This document shows positions 44,562 to 54,982 of a stretch of DNA of 64,000 bases, piece by piece. The notes under the pieces are model-generated. The model did not search any database. It saw nothing but the letters and a program-made list of their open reading frames with translations, and was not told the origin of the DNA. The stretch comes from Cephalotrichum gorgonifer (taxonomy: Eukaryota > Ascomycota > Sordariomycetes > Microascales > Microascaceae): the NCBI GenBank assembly GCA_900312665.1, contig ONZQ02000011.1, positions 1,407,323 through 1,471,322 on the forward strand, in the 5' to 3' direction. Position numbers and translations under genes: made by a program. Within the stretch, counting starts at the first letter, position 1; every line of letters starts with the position of its first letter.

Positions 44562-46457
44562 TCAGTCGTCCTTGTTCTTCCCCCTTCTTGACGCGCTCGT
44601 CTCCGCCCTTCCACTCGAGCCCCCTGCCCTAGCCGCATCTGCTGGTAGGCTCAAGCTCGAGTCTACCACCCCCTTCCCCGACACGCCCCCGTCCTCCCGA
44701 ACGGTATCAGCAAGCTCGATAAGGTCCATATCATGCTCACCCCGCCACTCCCCCCCGCGCGACGGAGTTCCCGGCCTCTTCGCTAGTGCACCCCTTAGCC
44801 AGGTCTCCACAGCCGCGGCGGCACGGTCCAATCCGGTCCCTTGCCTCGATAAATCCGCGGCCTCCCTGAACGGGGCCTCGGCACTGAGGCCAATCTCGGG
44901 CGGGAAGCCGAGCTGCGCTGTCTCGACGCCCGTGGCGGACGTGGACGGGCTCGAATCGACTATCAAGGCGGGGAAGTGCTTCTTCGCCCACGAGTTAAGC
45001 GGGTCCTTCTCCGGTCCCGGTGCCCGGGCGCTCCAGTTCATCGAGCCGACGCCACCAGGCTGCCGCATCCACCGTGGCCTCGTGTCTGCGCCGACGCTTC
45101 CCATCCTGCTGCGCGCTGACATAGGCGTCAAGAGGCCGGCCGATCCTCCCGCGAGCCCTGGTCGACCGCCGAGCAGGCTTTGTCTTCGAGACGAAACGGC
45201 GCCCGTATCATCGGTGCCATCCCCAGACGCCTGCGTTGTGCTCTGGACGTCAAGGCTCGGTCGAGGTGTGGATAGCGGAGACATGGTCGATAGAAGACTC
45301 TTTTTCCTCCGCGGGCGGAAGTAGCCCAATGCTCTCCTCGATATCCTGCCAATTTCCACGGGCTCCTGGAGCGAATCTATGGAGACCCACCGCACGTGTG
45401 TCCAGGGTCGGTTCGGATCTTCAGGCTTGGGCTCCTCGGGTACCTCGAGTATCCCGGAGCCATTCGTGGGCGACGGGCCAAATATGTCCTCGGCATGCTG
45501 TTGTGATGTAGAGGTGGTGCCCCTCCACCCGTAATCATCTTCCTCCGTCCCCGGTGTTGGGGCTAGTAGGTCGACGGGCCCGGGTGCGTCAGATGATGGC
45601 CCGGCGCAAGGTCGGCCCTTGACCTCGCACGCGTCTACCGGCAGCGCCAACCACTTCCGCGTCGAGATGCTGTCTCGCGACCATAGCCCGTTAACCTTTG
45701 TAAACCGGTCCTCCCTACATCCATATTTGAGTATGATCCCAGCGTACGTGTCGGTGGCTCGCACGTGGTGGATGTAGGCGAGTATCTCCTCCATCTCCGT
45801 AGCTGCCGCATCGTTAGAGTGTCTCGAGATGTCATCCGATGTCCTCAGCTTAAACTTCCCCGCCACATCAAGCCCGCCGTTGACCCCGTCATGGCTCTCC
45901 AGCACGCTAGCCATCCTCGCCACCTTCAAGGCAGCCTCCCTCTCCGCCATGACTCCAGCCCCCACGTCCTGTATGCTAGTTCTCGAACCTGCCGCGCGCG
46001 GCTCCTGCGCCCACGGCCTCGACGCGGCGCCGCGGCGGTCTCCAGAGTTGTTGCCATTCTGGCCATCCGCGCGGCGGTATTGTCGTCGCGACGGCGGTCC
46101 GGAGCCCGCTCCGCCCGATAGCCATCCTGCCGCGAGGTCCTGCACGGACATCCAGCTCGCGGTCCACGAACCATCTAGCAGACCCGTCCCAATCCCGCCG
46201 GCGGGCTTCTTCCCTCTCCTGGTCGGGCTCTTCGACGTGACTTCGGGCGGGCCGACATCTAACCGGCCGCTGGGGACGGGGCTCGCGTCGCGGCGGGGAG
46301 TGGAGGACCCGGAAGCGAGGCGGGCGGTGCCGCGGATGGAGGACGACTCGTTCGAAGGGGGGGAGGCCGCCTCCGCGCTGATTAGCCGGCGATTGCGGGG
46401 TCGGATCGAGGAGGTGTCGGGGTCGTGGGTGGAGAGCAGCGTCGGCGTCGGCGACAT
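44562..46457 (-). CDS. Cytosolic LysM-domain protein
   Basis: Single-exon gene of 631 residues. One LysM domain is visible at about residues 229-273: YIHHVRATDTYAGIILKYG, then the RFTKVNGLWSRDSI turn and KWLALPV. There is no signal peptide; the N-terminus is Ser/Pro/Arg-rich, so it is not a secreted chitin-binding effector. A conserved-looking block before the domain reads LLDGSWTASWMSVQDLAAGW (about 93-112). After the domain come an ordered stretch (WTHVRWVSIDSLQEPVEIGRI) and an Arg-rich block, RALGYFRPRRKK, and later MNWSARAPGPEKDPLNSWAK. Proteins of this layout are common in Pezizomycotina but, to my knowledge, of unknown role; intracellular LysM proteins in animals (LYSMD) are the nearest analogy. 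The start ATG is the first in frame. Confidence 0.85.
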   Translation of the reverse strand: MSPTPTLLSTHDPDTSSIRPRNRRLISAEAASPPSNESSSIRGTARLASGSSTPRRDASPVPSGRLDVGPPEVTSKSPTRRGKKPAGGIGTGLLDGSWTASWMSVQDLAAGWLSGGAGSGPPSRRQYRRADGQNGNNSGDRRGAASRPWAQEPRAAGSRTSIQDVGAGVMAEREAALKVARMASVLESHDGVNGGLDVAGKFKLRTSDDISRHSNDAAATEMEEILAYIHHVRATDTYAGIILKYGCREDRFTKVNGLWSRDSISTRKWLALPVDACEVKGRPCAGPSSDAPGPVDLLAPTPGTEEDDYGWRGTTSTSQQHAEDIFGPSPTNGSGILEVPEEPKPEDPNRPWTHVRWVSIDSLQEPVEIGRISRRALGYFRPRRKKSLLSTMSPLSTPRPSLDVQSTTQASGDGTDDTGAVSSRRQSLLGGRPGLAGGSAGLLTPMSARSRMGSVGADTRPRWMRQPGGVGSMNWSARAPGPEKDPLNSWAKKHFPALIVDSSPSTSATGVETAQLGFPPEIGLSAEAPFREAADLSRQGTGLDRAAAAVETWLRGALAKRPGTPSRGGEWRGEHDMDLIELADTVREDGGVSGKGVVDSSLSLPADAARAGGSSGRAETSASRRGKNKDD

Positions 46458-47898
46458 GGGAGCTGCCCCCGGGAGCAGCGGGGATGGTGGAAACGAGTCG
46501 AATCGGCGCAGAGGGAACTGCTCCGTTTCCGGCGGCGGCTGCTGCTGCTCAGGTACTTCCCCTAGTTATGTGTTGGACCTTGGCGGGTGCCGCTGGAAAG
46601 GTAGAGAGATAAGCGACCATCAGAGCGCGGATGTCTGGATTAACGGCAGCGAGCGCTGGCATTGGGAGTCAGGTCGGCCCGGGGAGTGAAGAACGGAGCG
46701 AGGTAATATTCGCGCCTCTCGGTTGGGACTGCGAGGCCAAGAAGCTATGTGGCGGAGGCAAGGTTGGGTCGTCGCTTGCTCTGTAGTTGCCAAGGCAGGA
46801 GAGGTACTCGTACTATCAGGTTGGTTGTTATCGTGTTCCAGGGGGTGGTGGACAGGGGGTGGGTGGTCCAGTCTGTGGAGAAGTGGTGACTATTGTAACC
46901 CCGTACTCGTACTAGCAAATGTAGGTACTTGTAGGCAAGCTGGGTAATAATAGCTTCTTCTCGTTGAGCGCCGGATGCGCCAATTCGGGTTATTCCAGAA
47001 AGGGGGTCTTATCTTCCGACCATGCGGACGGAAGGCACCAGATCGAACGTGTCGTTTAAGGACAAAAAGGGTACGCTTCTGAGAGCTTACCTGTGTGAGA
47101 ATGGACAATAACGACGTGAAGGGAGGAAGGGGTAAGGATAAGGTGGCGCAACACTGGCTGCGTTCCATTCTCCAACATGTGCTGACGACACCCGGTGTCG
47201 TAGTGGGTGATGTGCCCCATATATAGGTTACAAGTACTAGTAAGCAGGGCGTGGGTTAGTGCAGGTGGTGGCGCGGCCTAGCGCCGTCATGACGATTGCG
47301 CAGTGGGGGTGTACGAGCGAGTACCATAGGTGCCATTCGAGTAGCTTGGGCTCGACCGTTGACCATGGCTATTATTAGATGCTCGAGACCAGAATCTACG
47401 AGTAATGCGCGTACTCAGCTTCCAGTATCACCCTGCATGTTTTATTGGTCGCAAGTCGCAAGTCGCAAGTTTTGAATGGAGTACAGCCAGCCTTGCTTAA
47501 GATTGTACAAGTGTGTATACATGGACAGTCGAATAGGTAGATGTATAATATCAAGGCATTCCCTAAGAAAAGGATAAGCCGACCTGCTCCTTCATAACTC
47601 GCTTCATCTTCATCTTCATATTAACATACTCGTACACTGCCTGGGTTACCGTGCCTATCTAGTTCCGGTCCGCCCTTGTTTTCGTCATCATCCTGTCCGA
47701 TTTCGCCTCCTGACCAGCACGCCAAAAATAATCCAATATGCAACAACCGTTCGTCCTAACCTTCCCCCCCTTTTTTCACCCTACACTTCTTGAATCTGAA
47801 CGGTAAAGAAGGAAGCCACGTGCACTTAAATTCTCCTCCTGTACATAACTTTGCACAATTGGAATACGGAATGTTCCCCATGAACATCTTCATGTCAC
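46458..47898. other. Intergenic region with GTAC-type motif copies
   Basis: 1.4 kb between the LysM gene start and the farA stop (both minus). It contains several copies of the TACTCGTA/TACTTGTA type motif (around 46806, 46903, 46923, 47232). No gene was seen. Confidence 0.5.
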
Positions 47899-50800
47899 TC
47901 AAGACATAGGAATGTCCAGGTTCATCCCGTTCGAGTCCCCGTTAAGGCCAAAGAATTGGAACCTGCCACCCGGGAAACAGAATCGTTAGCGCCCGCTGCT
48001 TCAGTCTCGATCTTTTCCAAGGCTAAAACTTACCAGTCTTCGACGTTCAGCGCCGTGGGTATGGGCTGTCCAGTGGCCGAACCAGTACTCCAGCTGTCGC
48101 TCGGGCTCTGCCCGTCCTGCATTACCGTGTCGAAGTTGGTCTGCCAGAGGTTGCCAGCCGGCATGCCGTATCCTGTCATTTCCGGTTGGGAGAGGTTACT
48201 TTTGTGCACTGGATTGTCACCGAAGAAGACGAGCTTACCGGCATCCTGAAGCTGTTGCTGCTGGGGGTGTTGGTGTTGCTGCTGCTGCTGCTGATGTTGC
48301 TGCGGGAGTTGGAAATGGTTGTTGCCGTCTCCTACCTGACCGGACACCCCGGTCGCTATGCCTGTGCCTGGTTGCATCTGTGAAACCAAGCTTGGATCCA
48401 CGTTTTGGTGGCTTGGCGTCGGCGACAGTTGTGGGAACGGGACAGCGCTGCTCTCGGGAAACAGGTGGTCGGGTTGGAAGTTCTCCCAGACGGCCTGCGA
48501 CAGATTGGGTGAGTTTCGGGTGACTAGATACAGATCCGGTGGGGTTCCTGGCATGGAGAATGACGGGTTGAACGGGGTACTCGGCCGCGTTTGCCCACGA
48601 GATGCGGCACCCCCCATGAACGTGTCCGGGTTTGGTTGGGCGGCATCGAGCGCCGATGTAGGTGGCGCGATAACATTAGGTTCGGGCTTCAGGTTCGGCG
48701 CCGGCGCCGGCGATGGCGGCCTCGAGCGCTCATACGATTCCTGAGGCGCGACCGCGCTGCTAACGTTGTAGCCCATCGTCATTTCCGTGAACTTGCGCTT
48801 CGTCGCATCCATGGCGCGGTTCTGCTGCTGTTCGAGCTGCGTGAGACTCAGATTCGCCTTCCTATGCCTCTTTCCGCTCGCCTTTTGTAGCTTCTCCTCC
48901 ATCCCCTTATTCCCGAGGACGGACTCGAAGAGCGTGTAGACCATCTTCCCCACGAGCCATACGCGGGAGACGTCCTTCAGCGCACTCATGCAGGTTCGTA
49001 GCCGGTCCTGCGTGACCTGCTGGATAGAGGGCACCGGCGACCTCATCTGATACACGTGCATGATGAGAGCCGAGAAGAGGCTATACACGATGAACGCAGG
49101 GCAGTACCGAAGCTCGCCGTGAGCGACCAGGTTCTCCACAATGGACGTGATCATGGCGGCGGCCTGGAAGGCGATGTTGCGGGAAGGGTATGGAGAGTCG
49201 AGCGTCGGACGCGACGCTCCGCTGGGTGGCATGTGGGCGCGGTGTAGCAGGCAGAGCGTCGTGTAGTAATTTGCGTGGAGCAGGGCCGACCAGAAGTGAT
49301 GCCGGGGCATTTCCCAGTATACGATCTTCGGACAGTTCTGAAGCCAGTCGGCCAACGCCATGTCGCTGTGGGTTAGGTCGATGGCCGTTTTCGGCCTGCC
49401 CTTGGATGCGACCGAGTATTGCTGCGATAATACCAACCCCATGATCTCGCAGAGTTTAACGTATTGGAGGAAGAACTGGACGTGGACGGGGTCGGGCGGG
49501 AATTCGCTCGGCAGGTCGGGCTCATCTTCTATAAAATCGTCCTCCGTCACCATGTCTACGTCGGAGTCGTCTAGGTTGATGTGGACGGGCCTGCCGAGAG
49601 CAACGGCGGTGGACCTGTCTCGCGTGAAGAGAGTCCACCATATCCTCTTCCAGAGGCGCTTGTCGGACAAGCTCAGCTGGGACTGATCAACGCTTCGGTG
49701 CATCCCGGAGCCTTGGGCAACAATGGTGGCGACCCTACTCCAGTAGAAAACGTTCTTCGTAACATCCTCCGGCCCTTCCCAGTACCACCCCATAAGAAGC
49801 AGTGACTGCACGATGGTGACCCTATCATCTTCGTAGTTGGCATCGTACAGGGCTTTCGCCCTCTTGTAGAAAGTTAGCGCAGCCGGAGTCGTGGAACCAT
49901 TGGCGTCCAAAATCTGTGGGTTGTTGCAGACGCGGGATCCGGCTAGGAGGATGGCCTGGATGAGTAGGAAGGACGGCGGATTCTTCGGGTCGCGATACTG
50001 CCTCATAAAGCGGGTTCGGTTGATGACGGGGACGATGGGATGTACCCATGTAAAGTAGGAGTTGATTAGCTCGTCGCATAGGGCGCGAGGGGGTAGCAGG
50101 AACGCTCCTCGCTGGTGCAGGATCTCGATTTCGACGTTGTCGAGCTCGGTGAGTTGCGATCTTGGGCCCCGGACGTTTTCCGGGAGAGGATAGTGCACAA
50201 CATCAGTAGACCCTTGGCGGTCATGAACTAGGAGGGTAAGGTTTGACGATTCCCCGAGATACGCGACCCTGCCGGCCTCGGTGATAGGAGCCCTAGTGAA
50301 CTTGGGCTTCATGAACATGTCTGCGTATGTCCCATTATCAACCTGTTCTTTCCGGGCCTGCGCTTCCGTGACCAGGCTGGAAGGGATTCCTTCGGTAGTA
50401 TGGTGCACGGTCGGGGGAATGGTTGTCCTCTGCGAAAATGTAGGGGTACTGCCGACCGCAGGGAGTGAAGTGGGCGCCGTGCCTGTGCTTGTGTCTTTGG
50501 CACCTTCGCCGCCTTCACCACGGTCGTCACTGCGTTGAGTTGAGCATCAGCAACAATGTACCCGGGGTGTGTGTGCACACGAGGACGGGGTCCCGCCCCC
50601 AGGGCGAGTGGAATCCTCGTTCTTTGTCCGATACTAACCTGTCCGCGTCCTTCGTATTGGCAATATTCTGTCCTTTCTTTCGCTTCGGAACTGGAATGCG
50701 ACATTCGATTTGAAACGCAACGCAGTTCGTACATGGCACGCCGAGGCTGGCCGCATCGCATCGGACCTATTTGGTGGCGTAAGCTTGAGAGCCGGTCAAG

Positions 50801-51293
50801 GCTACGGGGCTGAGGTGAGGCCACAAACCTTTCTTGCATGGCATGTCTAGTAGACATCGGCGTTAGCTCTAATGTATTCGGATGTGGATGAAGAGAGGGA
50901 GGGGAGGGTGCTCTGGGCCCTGATCTTCGCACCCGCATGTCCCGGCTACCCGGGACTCGGTGAATGCGAAGGAAGGGGAGGTGGGGGACGAGGGTAAGCG
51001 AGATGGCGAATCCCTTGGGAAGCTAAGGCATACCTCGCATGCTCTTGAAGCTCGTTGCCTGCTCGTAAGATATAGATTTAGCCAAGCGATACTCTAACTG
51101 GATTCTGCCCCAATCAGGGGTGCATGGAATGCACAAACCGTCGAAAGCTCGGTCCTGTCGCGGAGGGGGGTGGCGGCGTCGCGGGCGGAGCAGAGCCGGA
51201 GGAGTCGCCAGTGGGCGCGCTGCCGGCGGTTGGCGGTGGTGAGTTAGAAGACCCGGTGCGGGATGTCGCGTCGGTCGCCATGTCGGCATCCAT
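47899..51293 (-). CDS. farA: Zn2Cys6 transcription factor, FarA/cutinase transcription factor 1 (CTF1) family
   Basis: Six exons, complement(join(47899..47962,48034..50529,50639..50766,50829..50846,51034..51058,51139..51293)), 961 residues. FarA/CTF1 factors activate genes for fatty-acid use, and in plant pathogens cutinases and lipases. The zinc cluster is exact, C59-X2-C62-X6-C69-X8-C78-X2-C81-X6-C88, and is assembled from three exons, one of only 18 nt (50829-50846, encoding TCHARK). Exon 5 starts the family-specific region TEAQARKEQVDNGTYADMFM and holds the fungal transcription-factor middle domain (RALCDELINSYFTWVHPIVP). A Gln/His-rich stretch lies near 48245-48305. The last exon gives the conserved terminus NVEDWFQFFGLNG. 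The ATG at 51293 was chosen; an in-frame ATG at 51281 is an alternative. Family certain; ortholog versus paralogue (FarB) less so. Confidence 0.9.
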
Positions 51294-52319
51294 CGAACTC
51301 GCGAGTGAGGGGTAGGGAAGGGCAAGGGCGATCTGCCGGGCAGGGTTTGAGGTCGGTTCAGCACAAAGGTATTATTGTATCTTGGCAGAGTGAGCGCGAG
51401 GTTTGGCTAGTGGGAGCGGACGATGAACTATCCGCACCTGCTCGGAGGATCGGGCGGCGGGAGGCGACTATCGCAGTCGCAGTGGTGCGGGGGAGCCGGA
51501 CGAGGAGGTGGAAGTGAATGTGGAAGTAGAAGTGGAAGAAAATAAATGAAACCAACGGGATATTAGTCCACGGCACCAGGCTGGAATGGACTTGGGGTTG
51601 GGATTCCGCGCTGGAGTTCTCGGATATCTGTGGGTTCTATGTGGAGGCAGGTGGGGATAACATTCTACTTGCTAGTAGGGAAGAGTGTACTCGGAGAGGT
51701 ATACTTGTACGATAATCGAGGGGGTCATCTGAGAGTTGGAAAGCGCCTGGGTGGGCTGGCGAGCCAGATGCACATGTGCGAATATGATCTTCGTTAATGC
51801 CCCAGGTGCTTTCGTCCATCATAGTTTGGGTGTGCTTGTATTAATACCACCTACCCATCGTTTCATGTGACATGACTACTTGCAATTGTGGAGGAGTGGG
51901 TGGAAGGATCCTATTGTGTACATATGAAGATAGAAGATACCCTAGGCTGGTATCCACCAAAGGGTACTTGTACCCGTACTTGTATTTACGCGACAGGCAC
52001 ACGCCAAGATGGCGAACAAGTAGTACTCGTACAAGCACTTAAACTTATTGGCCCTAGGTGATGTGCGACACTGTCTTCCGAGCATCATGGAGAAGAGGAC
52101 CTGGATATGAGCATGAGTATGGAAAGAGCCCGGCCGGGCGGAGTTCACCAGTGCATGGGGTGGCCCCGTCCTCGTGCAACTTGCTAATAGCTCTTATAAG
52201 TATGGCTTTTGGAGGCGCAGTCTCCCCTGGAATCGGTGTGGATGTGGAACGGAAACGGTGGAGTGAACAGGGAGGGGATATCTGCATGACGGGGTATGAG
52301 GGGGTGTGGGGATGAAAAA

Positions 52320-52340
52320 GGGGGGGGGGTGGGGGGGGGG
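52320..52340. repeat. G-tract (G9-T-G10 type)
   Basis: A nearly pure G run on the plus strand, interrupted by a single T, in the gap upstream of farA. It has G-quadruplex potential. Confidence 0.85.
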
Positions 52341-53482
52341 TAGCTGTTGTCTGCAGACGTCACTACGTTCACGACATGAAGCTTCGGCGGGAAGTCTGTT
52401 AGCACTCGGACATGCCACCACATGGAGAATAGCTTGCCCCGCGCGGGCAACCACCCAACATGAATCGCCACACTCGTACTCATCTTTGTACCCATACTTG
52501 TACCTTATACCCGGACTCGTAATTATACATTCAATGTAGTCTTCAGAGGTCGCGAAAGCGAAACCTCAACTCGTACTCGTACAGCTGGAAATACCTACGA
52601 GTACTTAGGTTAATCTCCGCGCCGCGAATGGTCCTTCTTAGTCACACTACAAAGTAAGAGTAGGTATTACCAGCACTTCATATTGAATTGCAGTCTGGGG
52701 GGCTTGTTGTGGAGGGGAAGGACCTAGCAGATGCGACGTAGGGTACTCATACTCGTTCCATTTGCTTGCACCATTAACGAATAATACCCGTGCCAACCAG
52801 GTCTGCGGATCTCCGCAAGTAATCGTGGTGGGATTACAATGAGCTTTGTCGTGTAGCATGGATTCGGCTTAGGGAGGTAATACTACTCGAACCGGACAGA
52901 GGGGCATGGATGATTACATCACGTCACATGTGCCTAGGAACTGCAGGACGTACTCGTACTCAGTACGGGTTATTATTACAACCCGTCCAGGTTAAAGATG
53001 GTGTCCATCTTGAGGAGAAACCCGGATATGAACTTACGAGTACACGTCTCGTATGTCCGATATATTTATAACCAATATAGGCAGGCTCCCCCGGCTTTTG
53101 TCACCAAGTACAAGTACCCATACATACATACAAGTACTTGGAGGACCCGTCCTCTCCGGAGTAAAATAAGGTGGTAGGATGATTGGGTGGGTAGCACCGG
53201 TGAAGCGGTGCGGCATTGATATAAGACTTGAGTCCCTCAACCCGGTTAGCTCCTGCCTACTCTGTATTCCGTGCATTGCTTACAATTGCGATTCCCATGT
53301 GAAAACGCCAACCAGTGCGTGTCCTCCTTTTAACATGTACTTCTACGAGTACTGGTTTGAGCACTTGGAAGCAGTCTACCAGCTCCCCAGCCCCCAACCC
53401 CAACCCGGAAGCCTAACCAGAAAGAGCCTCACGAAACCCGGAGCCTAGATTGTTTTGGAATGTTATTCCCTCCCAGGACATA

Positions 53483-53502
53483 GGGGCGGGGGCGGGGGCG
53501 GG
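53483..53502. repeat. GGGGC-type pentanucleotide repeat
   Basis: Three to four copies of a G4-5-C unit lie on the plus strand, with G-quadruplex potential. Intergenic. Confidence 0.8.
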
Positions 53503-54982
53503 ACGGAAACGTCCATGGAGGCATGGAGCACTGATAGTGCTACGAGTACTTGTACTTGTACAGGTATGGTTGGCCAAGGGGAACTTAGAAGGTTGGGTGG
53601 TAGTATCCATTGTCGTTTGACTTGGCAGTCCGCCTTCTGGTTGATCACGTGGAAAACTAAAAACCTAGCACCAAGGATAGGCAGGAACAAGCTGGTCGAT
53701 CGATTTCCTCGTAAGCAGCCCCTTGCAGGGCTCCTCTCGTCCGGGAGCACGTCTAAGAGGGGCAAGTCCGGAATACATGTAGTGAGGATGGAGAGCAGGG
53801 CAGGCCAGCCCGAGAGACATGGAGTGGTAATACTCGTGCAAGTATGGAATGAAGAATGCACTCTCCCCAATCCGCCCCCGCCCCCCTTTCCAAATTCCAG
53901 ATCCTAGGTCCCAAATCTCAAATCCGGGGAGGGGAGAGGGACGTAACTTCCCCGCAGTCTCATTGCGGCGCTCCCTCCCGCATCCTTCGTGCCAGCTCCT
54001 AACCTAACCCCATTTGTAACAAGCAAAAAGGGGGTCGCCTCCCCCTGTCGTCATTCAACAAACAATATGCTGTCTGTTGACAGTCAGGGCCAGACATGCA
54101 AAAGTTCAACCGGTATCAGCTCTATCATCTAATATTTTCTCCGTCCACGCCAACCTGTACATGTATTCTCGAGTGATAATATTTGTCCGTCTGTCCATGT
54201 ACGGAGAATTATACAATCACAGCCCGGCACTCTGTGGGAGATGGCTTCTCCCCCGGCTACGGAGGAATTGTGCCTCTTCTGCCTTGTGTTAGCGGGCACA
54301 GTCCTTCCGAAATGATCGAAATGCCGGTAATCTAGCGGAATGAATCCTAGCGCGTGCGATACTACGAGCTGAGCCTAAGTATGTTTCTCGATCACCTATC
54401 AAACGGTTTGTTGATACAAGCTGACAGTCGCTCGCTGAAGATGCCTGTTTCAGAACATTAGCGAAATGATGCCGAGGTAAACATCAAGCTAGGAAATAAG
54501 GCTGAGGGGAGCCTGTTCCCTCCTTGCCCCCCTGAGCCCTGGCTACAAGTAATTAACAAAAGTACTCGTATGTATAACGAGACCAGCCCGCCAAGGCGAC
54601 CTCGGATTCAGGTGTTATATACGTAATACTTTGACTAAAACTACTCGTCTTTGTGTGAACCACTCGTCCTTGTGGGTACCAGGAAACTAGCTGGCCAGTT
54701 AGTCAGTCGTTCCTGTGCCTTGATACAGGTACCAATACAAGGAAGAGGCTTCGTAGCTGATGCTATTACAAGTGCGCCTAATACCTAAGATAAGATCACA
54801 TGCACCTATCCATCATTTTCTCCCAAGCAAACGCACCTTTCGGGAGGTGGTGAGCTCCCACGAAACGGTGCAGGTCCCGTCCCATGCCGCCTTGCATACA
54901 TCACACTCATGTTATATCGTCGAGTCTATTTTTAAATAAAAAGGAAAAAAATGCTGAGAGCCCACATGCCCGCTTGCCCACC

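Larger units (their letters stand above)
51294..54982. other. 3.7-kb gap rich in GTAC-type motifs and G-tracts
   Basis: It separates the farA 5' end from the mcd4 3' end. Open frames overlap each other on both strands and have no family resemblance. The region repeatedly shows TACTCGTA, TACGAGTA, TACTTGTA and TACAAGTA, alone or in pairs (e.g. 51966, 52025, 52570, 52950, 53105, 53350, 53540, 54560). G-tracts are listed separately. Confidence 0.5.

Noticed and set aside
45829..46689. 286-codon plus-strand open frame
   Set aside because: Antisense to the LysM gene and Pro/Arg/Ser-rich; no domain seen.
53455..53907. Overlapping 150- and 135-codon open frames on both strands
   Set aside because: They mirror each other in a G/C-tract region with no start context, splice partner or family match.
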